Assembly: GCA_963747595.1 (NCBI GenBank)
Contig: CAVVFO010000001.1
Location: 496,001-560,000 of the forward strand
DNA length: 64,000 nt
From: Oleiagrimonas sp963747595
Lineage (GTDB): Bacteria > Pseudomonadota > Gammaproteobacteria > Xanthomonadales > Rhodanobacteraceae
Direction of reading: 5' to 3'
Positions 1-8,996 of this stretch are shown here, piece after piece (position 1 is the first letter of the stretch; the number at the start of each line of letters is the position of its first letter). A program made the translations under genes and the position numbers. Below the pieces are notes generated by a model. It saw only the letters and a program-made list of their open reading frames with translations. It did no database searches and had not been told where the DNA came from.

Positions 1-1272
1 GCCAGTGGCAGTCTGGGCCGTCCGCAGGCAGATGGGCTGGATGTGCGGCAGTTGGGGCATGATCAACGCTACCAGACGCGCCGCAACGGTCGCGCATATC
101 ACGTCGTGGAGCGCCAGTTCGCCTTGTTTGCGCAACACCCGGGCAGCATTCAGGTGGCGGGCATCGACTTCAGGGGACAGGCGTTGGACAGCGGCGGCAT
201 GGGTGGTTTTTTCAGTCAGGGGCGCACCGTGCAGGCGCGCTCGGCCGCATTCACGCTGCACGTGCGCAAACCAGCGGCAAAAGCCGGCACACCGTGGATA
301 CCGGCGCGCAATCTTGCGCTGACTCTGCAGGGGGTTCCGCAGGACGGGAAGGTGCAGGTGGGTGAACCGTTGAACCTGACCCTCACCGAGCTCGCGGTCG
401 GCATCCCCTTCGAAAGTCTGCCCGAACCGACACTGCCGTCATTGCAGGGTGCGCAGATCTACCCGGACAAGCCGGAGGGAACCACGCAGAACGACAGCGA
501 CTGGCTGATCGGCAAGCGCACGCGCAGTTTTGCCGTGGTGCCGACGCATGCTGGCACGCTGACCATTCCGCGCATCACGCTGAGCTGGTGGAACGTGGTC
601 AAGAATCAGCAGGAAACAGCCAGCATTCCGGCGCATACGCTGACCGTCAGCGCTGCGCCGGGCGCCGCATCCAGCGTGCAGAACCGCCTGCCCGCAGCGC
701 CGGTGGCATCCTCCTCCGGACCCGCCGCGGCCGCGTCGTCATCAGCAGGCGCGGCATTGGCCGGGCCCCCACCGGCCGCACCGCGGAACGCTGCAGGTCG
801 CGCAGGATCGTGGTGGCGGCGTCTGGCGCTGGCTGGCCTCGGGTTATGGCTGCTGTCGGCCGCCGCGGTGGTGCTGGCAGTATTCTGGTTGCGGGCACGC
901 CGGCGGCGCATGGGCCGGTTCGCGGCGGAAGAGACGGCGCGGGCGCAGCCGCAGACCGGGCGTGGTCGCTATCGCAATGCCTTCCTGGCGGCGGTGCGCG
1001 CTGGCGATGTTGATGCCCAGGCCAGAACGTTGCTTGCGTGGGCGCAAGCGGAGCGCTCGCACATCACCCATCTGGGCGCACTGCAGGCGGCATTGCGTGA
1101 CGCCGGGCAGCAGTCGGTGGTTGAATCGCTGCAGCGGCGGCGATTCAGCACCGCGGGCGGCGACATGCCGCCGGCTGATCATGTGGCGGCGCTGTTCCGG
1201 GGCGGCCTGCGGTGGCGCGACGCCCAACCCGATACGGTGTCGCCGTTGCCGCCGCTGTATCCGCGTCGATAA
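1..1272 (+). CDS. batD: BatD-like protein, C-terminal part (5' end outside window)
   Basis: The reading frame is open from the first base, so 423 residues of a longer protein are seen. The first two thirds is a beta-rich extracytoplasmic region. A single hydrophobic segment (residues about 272-297, rich in Leu, Ala and Val) is followed by an Arg-rich stretch and a cytoplasmic tail of about 120 residues. This layout matches BatD of the Bacteroides-aerotolerance (Bat) operon family, where BatD is a membrane-anchored partner of the VWA proteins BatA/BatB. A Pro/Ala/Ser-rich linker at about residues 220-262 precedes the membrane segment. The rest of a bat operon would lie upstream, out of view. 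The family call rests on architecture and residue style; the biochemical role of BatD is not well established. Confidence 0.72.
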   Translation, partial: ASGSLGRPQADGLDVRQLGHDQRYQTRRNGRAYHVVERQFALFAQHPGSIQVAGIDFRGQALDSGGMGGFFSQGRTVQARSAAFTLHVRKPAAKAGTPWIPARNLALTLQGVPQDGKVQVGEPLNLTLTELAVGIPFESLPEPTLPSLQGAQIYPDKPEGTTQNDSDWLIGKRTRSFAVVPTHAGTLTIPRITLSWWNVVKNQQETASIPAHTLTVSAAPGAASSVQNRLPAAPVASSSGPAAAASSSAGAALAGPPPAAPRNAAGRAGSWWRRLALAGLGLWLLSAAAVVLAVFWLRARRRRMGRFAAEETARAQPQTGRGRYRNAFLAAVRAGDVDAQARTLLAWAQAERSHITHLGALQAALRDAGQQSVVESLQRRRFSTAGGDMPPADHVAALFRGGLRWRDAQPDTVSPLPPLYPRR

Positions 1273-1410
1273 ATCATGCGAACCAGCACGCGCGGCGCGG
1301 GTCGAATCAGGATGTCACTGAAATGGCACCCAGGGACCCTGATATTCTGTGCCTGCACGTAGCAGGTCAGATCCATGGGCAGCACTTCAATACGGCGTGA
1401 GCACACACCA

Positions 1411-1890
1411 ATGGACTCGCTGGAAGACATTTCGTTTGCGTATCTCTTGCAGGATCTGACCCTGTTGCTGCGCAAGCATTTCGACCGTCGCGCCGCGCGC
1501 TATGAACTCACCCGTGCGCAATGGCGTGCATTACGCATGCTCAACAAGCGGCAGGGCATCAGCCAGGCAGAGCTGGCGCAACTGCTGGATATGGAGCCGA
1601 TTGCCGTGGGCCGGGTCATTGACCGTCTGCATGCGGCCGGGTTTGTCGAACGGCGTGCGCATCCCGGCGACCGGCGACGCTGGCAGCTGCATCTGACTGC
1701 GCGCGCAGAAGGCGTGATCGACGGCATGGAACAGATTGCGCGCAGCATCCGCCGCGACGCCACGCGTGGTCTCGAGCGCACGCAGCTGCTCGAGGCGCTG
1801 GGGGTCATCGAGCACATGAAGCGCAATCTGCAGGCGCTGGAGACCGATGCCCCCATGCCGGTGATCGAGCCGGAGCGCCCGGCCGGCTGA
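1411..1890 (+). CDS. MarR-family transcriptional regulator
   Basis: 159-residue winged-helix regulator. The ATG at 1411 (MDSLED) starts the conserved part; an upstream in-frame start would add only 12 unconvincing residues. The N-terminal helix is followed by the MarR winged helix at residues about 35-100: LTRAQWRALRML, SQAELAQLLDMEP, the recognition helix GRVIDRLHAAGFVERR, and the wing with the Asp-Arg-Arg typical of MarR (HPGDRRRWQL). The C-terminal helix would dimerise. MarR proteins usually repress neighbouring efflux or stress genes and respond to phenolic ligands. The nearest efflux cassette begins at about 3.5 kb, beyond two genes on the opposite strand, so a link is only a guess. Confidence 0.9.
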   Translation: MDSLEDISFAYLLQDLTLLLRKHFDRRAARYELTRAQWRALRMLNKRQGISQAELAQLLDMEPIAVGRVIDRLHAAGFVERRAHPGDRRRWQLHLTARAEGVIDGMEQIARSIRRDATRGLERTQLLEALGVIEHMKRNLQALETDAPMPVIEPERPAG

Positions 1891-1993
1891 TGAATGCATC
1901 GGTCCATGTGGCCCATCCGGCGGGTGGCCGGGGCTGACAGGGGGCGGCTTGTGCGTGGGTGGTGGGCGATCCGAAGGCCTCACCGTCCCCGCT

Positions 1994-2404
1994 TCAGGAA
2001 TTTTCCGCTTTCAGAAGGTCGCGGATTTCCCTCAACAGCACCACGTCCTCGGACGGCGCTGCCGGCGCTGCCGGCTGCTCTTCCTTCTTGCGCTGCATGC
2101 GGTTGATGCCCTTGACCACCAGAAATACCACGACAGCGATAATGAGGAATGTCACGATGGTGTTGACGAACGCGCCGTAATGGACGGCGACCTCCCCCTT
2201 GCCGTTGGCACCTCCCGCCTTGAGCTCCCATTTCAGTTGCGCGAAACGCACGCCCGCCGTCGCCAGGCCGATGGGAGGCATGATGACGTCGTTGACAAGC
2301 GACTTGACGATGGCCGTGAAGGCCGTGCCGATGACGATGCCTACCGCCATGTCGATGACGTTGCCCCGCATCACGAAGGCCTTGAACTCGCGCACCATGC
2401 TCAT
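1994..2404 (-). CDS. mscL: Large-conductance mechanosensitive channel MscL
   Basis: 136 residues, the usual MscL length. The start at 2404 is chosen because AGGAG lies about 8 bases upstream; a second ATG two codons later is also possible. The first transmembrane helix contains the family signature (KAFVMRGNVIDMAVGIVIG) and the second is VNTIVTFLIIAVVVFLVV. The cytoplasmic C-terminal helix ends in LLREIRDLLKAE. MscL is a homopentameric inner-membrane emergency valve that opens under hypo-osmotic membrane tension. It is a stand-alone gene. The intergenic region upstream of it carries a repeat related to the element at 47.3 kb. Confidence 0.97.
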   Translation of the reverse strand: MSMVREFKAFVMRGNVIDMAVGIVIGTAFTAIVKSLVNDVIMPPIGLATAGVRFAQLKWELKAGGANGKGEVAVHYGAFVNTIVTFLIIAVVVFLVVKGINRMQRKKEEQPAAPAAPSEDVVLLREIRDLLKAENS

Positions 2405-2473
2405 CTGCTCTCTCCTGTGGATGTCTGCATGGCAAATGTAGCGCAAGGGGCCTTCGGGCACGTGCGCACAACT

Positions 2474-2565
2474 TGTCACCGGCTCTGTCTGTCCGCTGCA
2501 CACGACGGCTGGTTGCCTGTGCAGGCGGCGCGACGCAGCCTGCGCACAGAATCGGTCCCCGGCCT
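2474..2565. repeat. Palindromic repeat related to the 47.3-kb element
   Basis: Between mscL and the FAH gene. It begins TGTCACCGGCTCTGTCTGTC and contains GGCTGGTTGCCTGT, both closely matched in the same order at 47341-47400, and a later part that pairs imperfectly with the first. It looks like a partial or diverged copy of the left half of the element at 47314-47626. No coding function is seen. Confidence 0.5.
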
Positions 2566-2588
2566 TTTTGCACCGGGTATCGACGTGT

Positions 2589-3275
2589 TCAGACGATCGT
2601 GGTTTCCAGCGTGGCGATTTGTTCCAGTTCGGCGCGGACATGATCCCCACGGACCAGAGCGGCAACGCCGGCCGGGGTGCCGCTGAAGATCAGGTCCCCC
2701 GCCTTGAGCTCGAACAAATGCGAGAGTTCGGCAATGATCTCCGGCACGCTCCATATCATGGCGTCCAGGGTGCTGCGCTGGCGTTGCTCGCCGTTGACGT
2801 GCAGGTCCAGGCACGTGTCTGGCGTGGGCGCGGCGTGGGCCACCGTGCGCAGTGCCGAGATCGGCGCCGACTGGTCGAACGCCTTGGCGGTGTCCCATGG
2901 CCTGCCGCCGGCCTTGGCTTTGCCCTGCAGGTCACGCCGGGTCAGGTCCAGGCCCACTGCATGGCCGAAGATCAGCGCATCGGCCTGGTGCGGTGACAGG
3001 TTGCGCCCGCCCGCGCCCAGTGCCACCACCATTTCCACTTCGTGATGCAGATCCCCGGTGGCCGGCGGGTAAGCCACATCCGCACCGTCGGTCACCAGCG
3101 CATCGGCCGGTTTGGTGAAGAAAATCGGGTTGCTGCGCTCCACCGGCCCGCCCATCTCGCGCGCATGGTCGGCATAGTTGCGGCCGATGCAGAAAATGCG
3201 GCGTACCGGAAAGCGCTTCTGCGAGCCGATCACTGGGACACTGACGACGGGGGCAGGATCGAAGACGAAGGACAT
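2589..3275 (-). CDS. Fumarylacetoacetate hydrolase-family protein
   Basis: 228-residue single-domain FAH-fold enzyme. The metal-binding and active-site features of small FAH proteins are present: IFCIGRNYADHAREM near residue 28, the acidic pair in HHEVEMVVALG near residue 77, DLTRRDLQ near 110, and GDLIFSGTPAGV near the C terminus. These enzymes bind a divalent metal and act on beta-diketo acids or oxaloacetate-like compounds (fumarylpyruvate hydrolases, YcgM-type, oxaloacetate decarboxylases). The exact substrate cannot be read from sequence. It has no partner genes nearby, which argues against a dedicated catabolic operon. Confidence 0.88.
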   Translation of the reverse strand: MSFVFDPAPVVSVPVIGSQKRFPVRRIFCIGRNYADHAREMGGPVERSNPIFFTKPADALVTDGADVAYPPATGDLHHEVEMVVALGAGGRNLSPHQADALIFGHAVGLDLTRRDLQGKAKAGGRPWDTAKAFDQSAPISALRTVAHAAPTPDTCLDLHVNGEQRQRSTLDAMIWSVPEIIAELSHLFELKAGDLIFSGTPAGVAALVRGDHVRAELEQIATLETTIV

Positions 3276-3445
3276 GACAGGCGGTCTGTGGGGGACGGGG
3301 GCCCATTGTAACGGCCATATGCGCGTTGACGGTGCCGCTGGTGCAGGGGCAGGAATGAGGCAGCTGCCCTGATCCCCTGCGCGGGCGGCACTGGGTGGAA
3401 CCGCGACCGATGCAACTTCGGCGTCTCAAGAGTAATCTGCGAGGC

Positions 3446-3479
3446 GGTGACAGCAACCGGGGAGATGACATCTGTCACC
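3446..3479. promoter_or_regulatory. Inverted repeat upstream of the efflux cassette
   Basis: Perfect 8-base arms GGTGACAG (3446-3453) and CTGTCACC (3472-3479) separated by 18 bases, just upstream of the adaptor gene. It could be a regulator site or a hairpin in the leader. Function is inferred from position only. The rest of 3276-3445 shows nothing recognisable. Confidence 0.35.
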
Positions 3480-3574
3480 AGTGATGATTGATGAGCGACG
3501 CTGCCGCTGCGGTCGTTGTTGCTGCACCCTGTGCAGGGTCAAGGCAGTATCTCGAAGTCACCGCGGGGAATATC

Positions 3575-4819
3575 TTGGACGAAAGCGATCTGCTCAAGGA
3601 GTTGCGCATCGAGCGTGCGCAACGCGACGACCACGACGACAGTCCACGGCGCTGGCCGTGGTTTGCCGGTGTAGGCGCCGTGGTCGTGTTGCTGCTGGCC
3701 GGTGCGGCATGGTTCTTCTTTGCTGCGCGGCCGATTGCGGTGACCACGGCGCAGGCTGCATCGCCGGCGTCCGGCGATCAGGCGGCTGCGGTACTGCAGG
3801 CGACCGGTTACGTCACTGCACGTCGCCAGGCCACGGTGTCGGCGCAGATCACCGGCACGTTGACCGAGGTCCTCATCGAGGAAGGTGATCACGTCAAGAA
3901 GGGGCAAGTGCTGGCGCGGCTGGAGAACAAGGCGCAGCGCGCCAGCCTGGACGAAGCGCGGGCGCAGGTGGCGGCAGCGAAGGCCCAGGTGGGGCAGGAC
4001 CGCGCGCAGCTTGACCAGGCAGTGCGCGACATGAATCGGCAGAACGATCTGGTGCAGGATGGACTGGTATCGAAGCAGGTGGCGGAACAGGCCCGTACCC
4101 AGGTCGCCAATCTGCGCGGACAGCTGGACGCGCAACGCAAGCAGGTGGCCGCGGCCCGGGCGCAGCAGGAGTTCGCGCAGGTGCAGTTCGACTACACCGT
4201 GGTGCGCGCGCCGTTCTCTGGCGTGGTCACGGCCAAGGCCGCGCAGGTGGGCGAGATCGTCTCGCCGCTGTCCGCGGGCGGCGGCTTCACGCGTACCGGC
4301 GTGGGCACCATCGTCGACATGGATTCGCTGGAAGTGGACGTGGACGTCAACGAGGCCTATATCGGCCGCGTCAAGCCGGGCATGCCGGCGCAGGCGGTGC
4401 TGGATGCCTACCCGGACTGGACCATTCCCGCGCATGTCATCGCCATCGTGCCGGCGGCTGACCGCAGCAAGGCCACGGTGCCGGTGCGCGTGGCGCTGGA
4501 CAGGAAGGATGATCGCGTGGTGCCGGACATGGGCGCGCGCGTGAGCTTCCTGGAGGCCGAGCCGAAGGCAGGCCGCCAGGCTCCGTCGGGTGCGCTGATT
4601 CCGGCCGATGCAATCGTCAAACGCAATGGCCACACAGTCGTGTTCGTCATCGAAGGAGACGTGGCGCGGGCGCACCAAGTCACTCCGGCCAATGGCAGCT
4701 ATGGCGACCTCAAGCGCATTCCATCGGGGCTGGCTGTTGGCACACAGGTGGTCGTCAGGCCGCCGGACACGCTCACCGACGGTCGCCATGTTCGCATCAA
4801 GAAAAACGCTTCGTCCTGA
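3575..4819 (+). CDS. Periplasmic adaptor (HlyD/MacA family) of an ABC export system
   Basis: 414 residues from a TTG at 3575, preceded by GGGGA; an in-frame ATG at 3491 would add 28 residues with no good ribosome site. A short cytoplasmic N terminus is followed by one membrane helix (residues about 30-50). A lipoyl-like half motif (ATVSAQITGTLTEVLIEEGD) comes next, then a long Ala/Gln-rich coiled-coil hairpin (about 115-200), the second lipoyl half (VVRAPFSGVVTAKAAQVGE) and beta-barrel domains. Such adaptors connect an inner-membrane ABC transporter to an outer-membrane channel. It is the first gene of a four-gene cassette running to 8146, 21 bases before the ATPase gene. Substrate unknown. 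Confidence 0.9.
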   Translation: MDESDLLKELRIERAQRDDHDDSPRRWPWFAGVGAVVVLLLAGAAWFFFAARPIAVTTAQAASPASGDQAAAVLQATGYVTARRQATVSAQITGTLTEVLIEEGDHVKKGQVLARLENKAQRASLDEARAQVAAAKAQVGQDRAQLDQAVRDMNRQNDLVQDGLVSKQVAEQARTQVANLRGQLDAQRKQVAAARAQQEFAQVQFDYTVVRAPFSGVVTAKAAQVGEIVSPLSAGGGFTRTGVGTIVDMDSLEVDVDVNEAYIGRVKPGMPAQAVLDAYPDWTIPAHVIAIVPAADRSKATVPVRVALDRKDDRVVPDMGARVSFLEAEPKAGRQAPSGALIPADAIVKRNGHTVVFVIEGDVARAHQVTPANGSYGDLKRIPSGLAVGTQVVVRPPDTLTDGRHVRIKKNASS

Positions 4820-4840
4820 CAACCCAACGAGGGCACGCCC

Positions 4841-5527
<687 letters not shown>

Positions 5528-5648
5528 ACGGTTCCGGCTCCAGTCTGCATGATCCGGCGAGTCGCCCTCGCGCCACCACGCGGGAAGGGCGGACAGCGTC
5601 CGCCAGCTTGTTCGGCAGGTTCCTTCCGTCTCCGCGAGGTGACGCATC

Positions 5649-6812
5649 ATGAAATATCTGCATCTGATCTGGGCGGCGTTGTTCCGCCGCAAGACCCGCA
5701 CCATCCTGACGCTGGTCTCGATCGTGGCGGCGTTCCTGTTGTTCGGCATGCTCAATTCGGTGCGCTCCGCGTTCACCTCGGGCAGCCAGAGCCTGGAAGG
5801 TGTCAGCCGGCTGGTGACATCGTCGCGATATTCCATCATCCAGCCGGTGCCGCTGGCGCTGAAAGATCAGATCCAGCGGGTGCCCGGGGTCAGCAAGGTG
5901 GGCTATGCCAACTGGTTCGGCGGCGCCTACCAGGACCCCAAAAACATCGTGTTCACCTACGCGATCAGCCCCGAGTATCTGGATCTGTATCCGTCCATCG
6001 AGCTGTCGCCGACCGAGCGCAAGGCATTCGACGCAACGCGTACCGGTGCGGTGGTCGGCGCGACGCTGGCCAAGCGCTATGGCTGGAAAGTGGGGCAGCA
6101 GATTCCATTGCAATCGAACATCTTTCCGCAGAAGGATGGCAGCAAGACATGGACGTTCGACATCGTCGGCATCTTCAAGGCAGGCAAGGGCGCGCCCAAC
6201 GGGATCGAACAGTCGTTCTTCCTGCACTGGAAGTATTTCGACGAGGGCAATGCCTTCGGCCAGCACAGCGTCGGCTGGTACGTGGAGAAAATCGCGGATC
6301 CGGCCCATGCCGACAGGGTTTCCCAGGCCATCGACGCGCTGTCCGCCAATTCCGCGCACGAGACCAGGACGCAGACCGAGCAGGCGTTTCAGGCATCGTT
6401 CGCCAAGCAGATCGGCAATATCGGGTTGATCGTGGTGGCGATCATGGGGGCGGTGTTCTTCACCCTGGTGCTGCTGACCGGCAACACCATGGCACAGGCG
6501 GTGCGCGAACGGACTTCGGAGCTGGCGGTGTTGAAGACCATCGGCTTCTCCAACTTCAGCGTGCTCTCCATGGTGTTGGCCGAATCGGTGCTGTTGCTGT
6601 TGATTGGTGGCTGCATCGGCCTGGGTGTCGCAGCATTGCTGGGGCCGATCGTCACCCATGGCAGCGGCGGCGTGATCAACATGCCGCCGTTGGGTTGGGG
6701 TACCTGGTTGCTGGGTCTCGTGACCATGTTTGTGATCGGCCTGCTGGTCGGTGCATTGCCGGCAATTCGCGCCATGCGCCTGAATATCGTTGATGCACTG
6801 GCCGGACGTTGA
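5649..6812 (+). CDS. FtsX-type ABC transporter permease (first of pair)
   Basis: 387 residues with ribosome site GAGGTGA six bases before the ATG. One N-terminal membrane helix (about 14-34), a periplasmic MacB-like domain of about 220 residues, and three C-terminal helices (IGLIVVAIMGAVFFTLVLLT, a second at about 310-335, and a third at about 352-375). The coupling region RERTSELAVLKTIGFS is the FtsX-family signature facing the ATPase. It ends 11 bases before the second permease gene. The two permeases probably form a heterodimer, unlike MacB, where ATPase and permease are fused and homodimeric. Confidence 0.93.
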   Translation: MKYLHLIWAALFRRKTRTILTLVSIVAAFLLFGMLNSVRSAFTSGSQSLEGVSRLVTSSRYSIIQPVPLALKDQIQRVPGVSKVGYANWFGGAYQDPKNIVFTYAISPEYLDLYPSIELSPTERKAFDATRTGAVVGATLAKRYGWKVGQQIPLQSNIFPQKDGSKTWTFDIVGIFKAGKGAPNGIEQSFFLHWKYFDEGNAFGQHSVGWYVEKIADPAHADRVSQAIDALSANSAHETRTQTEQAFQASFAKQIGNIGLIVVAIMGAVFFTLVLLTGNTMAQAVRERTSELAVLKTIGFSNFSVLSMVLAESVLLLLIGGCIGLGVAALLGPIVTHGSGGVINMPPLGWGTWLLGLVTMFVIGLLVGALPAIRAMRLNIVDALAGR

Positions 6813-6823
6813 GGAGATCGGGT

Positions 6824-8146
6824 ATGCACACTTTCAAGCGTTTCATGGCCAATCTGGGGCTGCTGCTTGTGCTGATGGCCGGGCTGGTCGTCTGGATCCA
6901 GCTGCCGTGGATTGCGGTACTGGCGCTGGCGATACTGGGGGGTGTCGCCATGGTGGCCACACGCCGCGGTCGCCAGGCGCTGTCGGTGACGCGCGTGGGC
7001 ATCAGTACGCTGGGCCAGCGTCTGGGTGCCTCTTCGGTGATCGTGGTCGGTATTGCAGGGGTGGTGGCAGTGCTGGTGGCACTGCTGGCGATGGCCGGCG
7101 GCTTCCAGGCCACTCTTGCGCAGACCGGCAGCGACGACACCGCGATCGTGCTGCGCGGCGGCTCCAACGCCGAGCTCAATTCGGTGCTGACCCGCGACGA
7201 TGTCAATGTGATCGAACAGGCGCCGGGGGTGCAACACAATGCCAGGAACGAACCCATTGCCTCGGCCGAAAGCGTGGTGGTGGCCAATATCCCGAAGAAA
7301 AGCGACCCGTCCGTCGAGGCCAACGTGCAGATCCGCGGCGTGGATGCGCGGGCATGGGCGCTGCGCCCCAATGTGAAGATCATTGCCGGACGGCGGTTCA
7401 AGCCCGGTCTGCGCGAGCTGGATGTGGGACAGGGCGCAGCGCGTCAATTCGGGGGGCTGGAGGTGGGCAAGACGCTGCGTCTGTCGGGCAAGCAATGGAC
7501 CATCGTCGGCCACTTCGCCGCCAACGATTCACACGATTCCGAGTTGTGGGGCGATGCGCAGACGGTGGCCTCGGCCTACCGGCGCGGCAGCAGCGCACAA
7601 TCGGTGACCGTGCGGCTCGAGTCGCCGGCGACGTTCGCTGCATTCAAGGCGGCGCTGGCCAGCGATCCGCGCCTGAAGGTGGATGTCAGCACCACACGCG
7701 ACTACTTCAATGCGCAGTCCGAACAGCTGACCAAGACCTTGCGCATCGTGGGACTGGTGGTGGGTGTCATCATGGCCATCGGCGCGGTCTTCGGTGCACT
7801 CAACTCCATGTTCGCGGCCGTGGCCGGGCGCGCCCGCGAAATCGCCACGTTGCGCGCCATCGGTTTCCGCGGGATGCCCGTGGTGCTCTCGGTGATGCTG
7901 GAAACCATGCTGCTGGCGCTTGTCGGCGGCGTTCTGGGTGGATTGATCACGTGGATGATTTTCAATGGCTACACCGCCTCCACGCTGGGCTCCAATTTCA
8001 GCCAGGTCGTGTTCCAGTTCCAGGTGTCGCTGGCGCTGCTGTGGAGCGGTCTGAAGTGGGCGCTGGCCATTGGTTTTGTCGGCGGCCTGTTTCCTGCGAT
8101 GCGCGCCGCGCGGTTGCCGGTGACCACGGCCCTGCGCGAGTCGTGA
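6824..8146 (+). CDS. FtsX-type ABC transporter permease (second of pair)
   Basis: 440 residues, starting at ATG 6824 behind a strong GAGGAG. Two hydrophobic stretches at about 10-45, a further N-terminal helix near residue 75, a MacB-like periplasmic domain and three C-terminal helices. The FtsX coupling motif GRAREIATLRAIGFRG lies near residue 345. It is the last gene of the cassette and converges on a small membrane-protein gene on the other strand. Role: inner-membrane half of a tripartite exporter; substrate not determinable. Confidence 0.92.
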   Translation: MHTFKRFMANLGLLLVLMAGLVVWIQLPWIAVLALAILGGVAMVATRRGRQALSVTRVGISTLGQRLGASSVIVVGIAGVVAVLVALLAMAGGFQATLAQTGSDDTAIVLRGGSNAELNSVLTRDDVNVIEQAPGVQHNARNEPIASAESVVVANIPKKSDPSVEANVQIRGVDARAWALRPNVKIIAGRRFKPGLRELDVGQGAARQFGGLEVGKTLRLSGKQWTIVGHFAANDSHDSELWGDAQTVASAYRRGSSAQSVTVRLESPATFAAFKAALASDPRLKVDVSTTRDYFNAQSEQLTKTLRIVGLVVGVIMAIGAVFGALNSMFAAVAGRAREIATLRAIGFRGMPVVLSVMLETMLLALVGGVLGGLITWMIFNGYTASTLGSNFSQVVFQFQVSLALLWSGLKWALAIGFVGGLFPAMRAARLPVTTALRES

Positions 8147-8160
8147 TCATTTGAGCGGCA

Positions 8161-8466
8161 TCATCGGTGCGTGTGCTTGTCCTCGACCACCACGAACTCG
8201 CCTTCCAGCACATCCGGCTGCGCGCCGGAGGAGTCTGTCGCTCCAGTCGATTTTGTATCGCCTGCGCGTGTACGCTGCATGGTCGGCTGGTGGGAGAGCT
8301 TCCACTGCCTGATCAGCAGGAAGACGCCACCGACCGCAAGCAGCACGCCGGCCACGATCAGGCCGAACACGGCAAAGAACCCCAGAACCGCCAGCCCGAT
8401 GATGGACAGCAGGATGCGCACCAAAGTGTTGCGCGGTCGGTTGGCGGGTGGCAGGACGAAACGCAT
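8161..8466 (-). CDS. Small inner-membrane protein of unknown function
   Basis: 101 residues from the ATG at 8466. Two adjacent hydrophobic segments (about 17-33 and 35-52; LLSIIGLAVLGFFAVFGLIV then GVLLAVGGVFLLI) form a hairpin. A soluble tail rich in Thr, Ser and charged residues follows, ending EFVVVEDKHTHR. I do not recognise a family. It is convergent with the permease gene and divergent from the Rieske gene, 67 bases away. Confidence 0.65.
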   Translation of the reverse strand: MRFVLPPANRPRNTLVRILLSIIGLAVLGFFAVFGLIVAGVLLAVGGVFLLIRQWKLSHQPTMQRTRAGDTKSTGATDSSGAQPDVLEGEFVVVEDKHTHR

Positions 8467-8533
8467 ATCCGGCGTACTTTTTCGCGGGCTGAACACGTAC
8501 CATGAGGTCTTGTCGTGCGCGAAACAAGTGCCC

Positions 8534-8902
8534 ATGAGTGAAGACATTGCTGCCGGCGTGCTGTGCCGGCTGTCGGATATCCCGGATGGCCAGGCCATCG
8601 AGATCAGCCGCGATATGGCAGGAGAACCCGTGTCGCTGATTGTCTGGCGGAACGCGCAGACGGTTGCCGTGTACCGCAATGTGTGCCCGCACACCGGCCG
8701 TCGGCTGGACTGGGCACCCGGAAAGTTCCTGCTCAAGGACGGCGTGCTGGTGTGTGCCGCGCATGGCGCCAGCTTTGCCGTGAACAGCGGCGTTTGCATC
8801 GGCGGGCCGTGCCGCGGGGATCAGCTGGCTGAAGTGCCGGTCATGGTGCAGAGCAACACAGTTTATCTGGCGGTGCAGACGCCTGATTCCGATTGCGCCT
8901 GA
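8534..8902 (+). CDS. Rieske [2Fe-2S] domain protein
   Basis: 122 residues that are essentially one Rieske domain. The cluster ligands are Cys51-Pro-His53 and Cys74-Ala-Ala-His77, each box followed by the expected Gly-containing turn (CPHTGRRLDW and CAAHGASF). The 20-residue gap between boxes and the absence of a membrane helix suggest a soluble ferredoxin component like those of dioxygenase systems or nitrite-reductase small subunits, not the cytochrome bc1 type. No oxygenase gene is adjacent, so its redox partner is unknown. Confidence 0.92.
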   Translation: MSEDIAAGVLCRLSDIPDGQAIEISRDMAGEPVSLIVWRNAQTVAVYRNVCPHTGRRLDWAPGKFLLKDGVLVCAAHGASFAVNSGVCIGGPCRGDQLAEVPVMVQSNTVYLAVQTPDSDCA

Positions 8903-8996
8903 ACATCGAGCAGAAGGGCGCACCCATCCGCCAGACAGGTGTTACATGTCGCAGGGCGGCTGGCTGGAGACGTCATGCGTGTACCCACATTCCAGG

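Noticed and set aside
3446..3479. GGTGACAG/CTGTCACC considered as a MarR operator of the gene at 1411
   Set aside because: MarR sites are usually close to the regulator's own gene; two opposite-strand genes intervene, and no second copy of the motif was seen near 1.3-1.4 kb.
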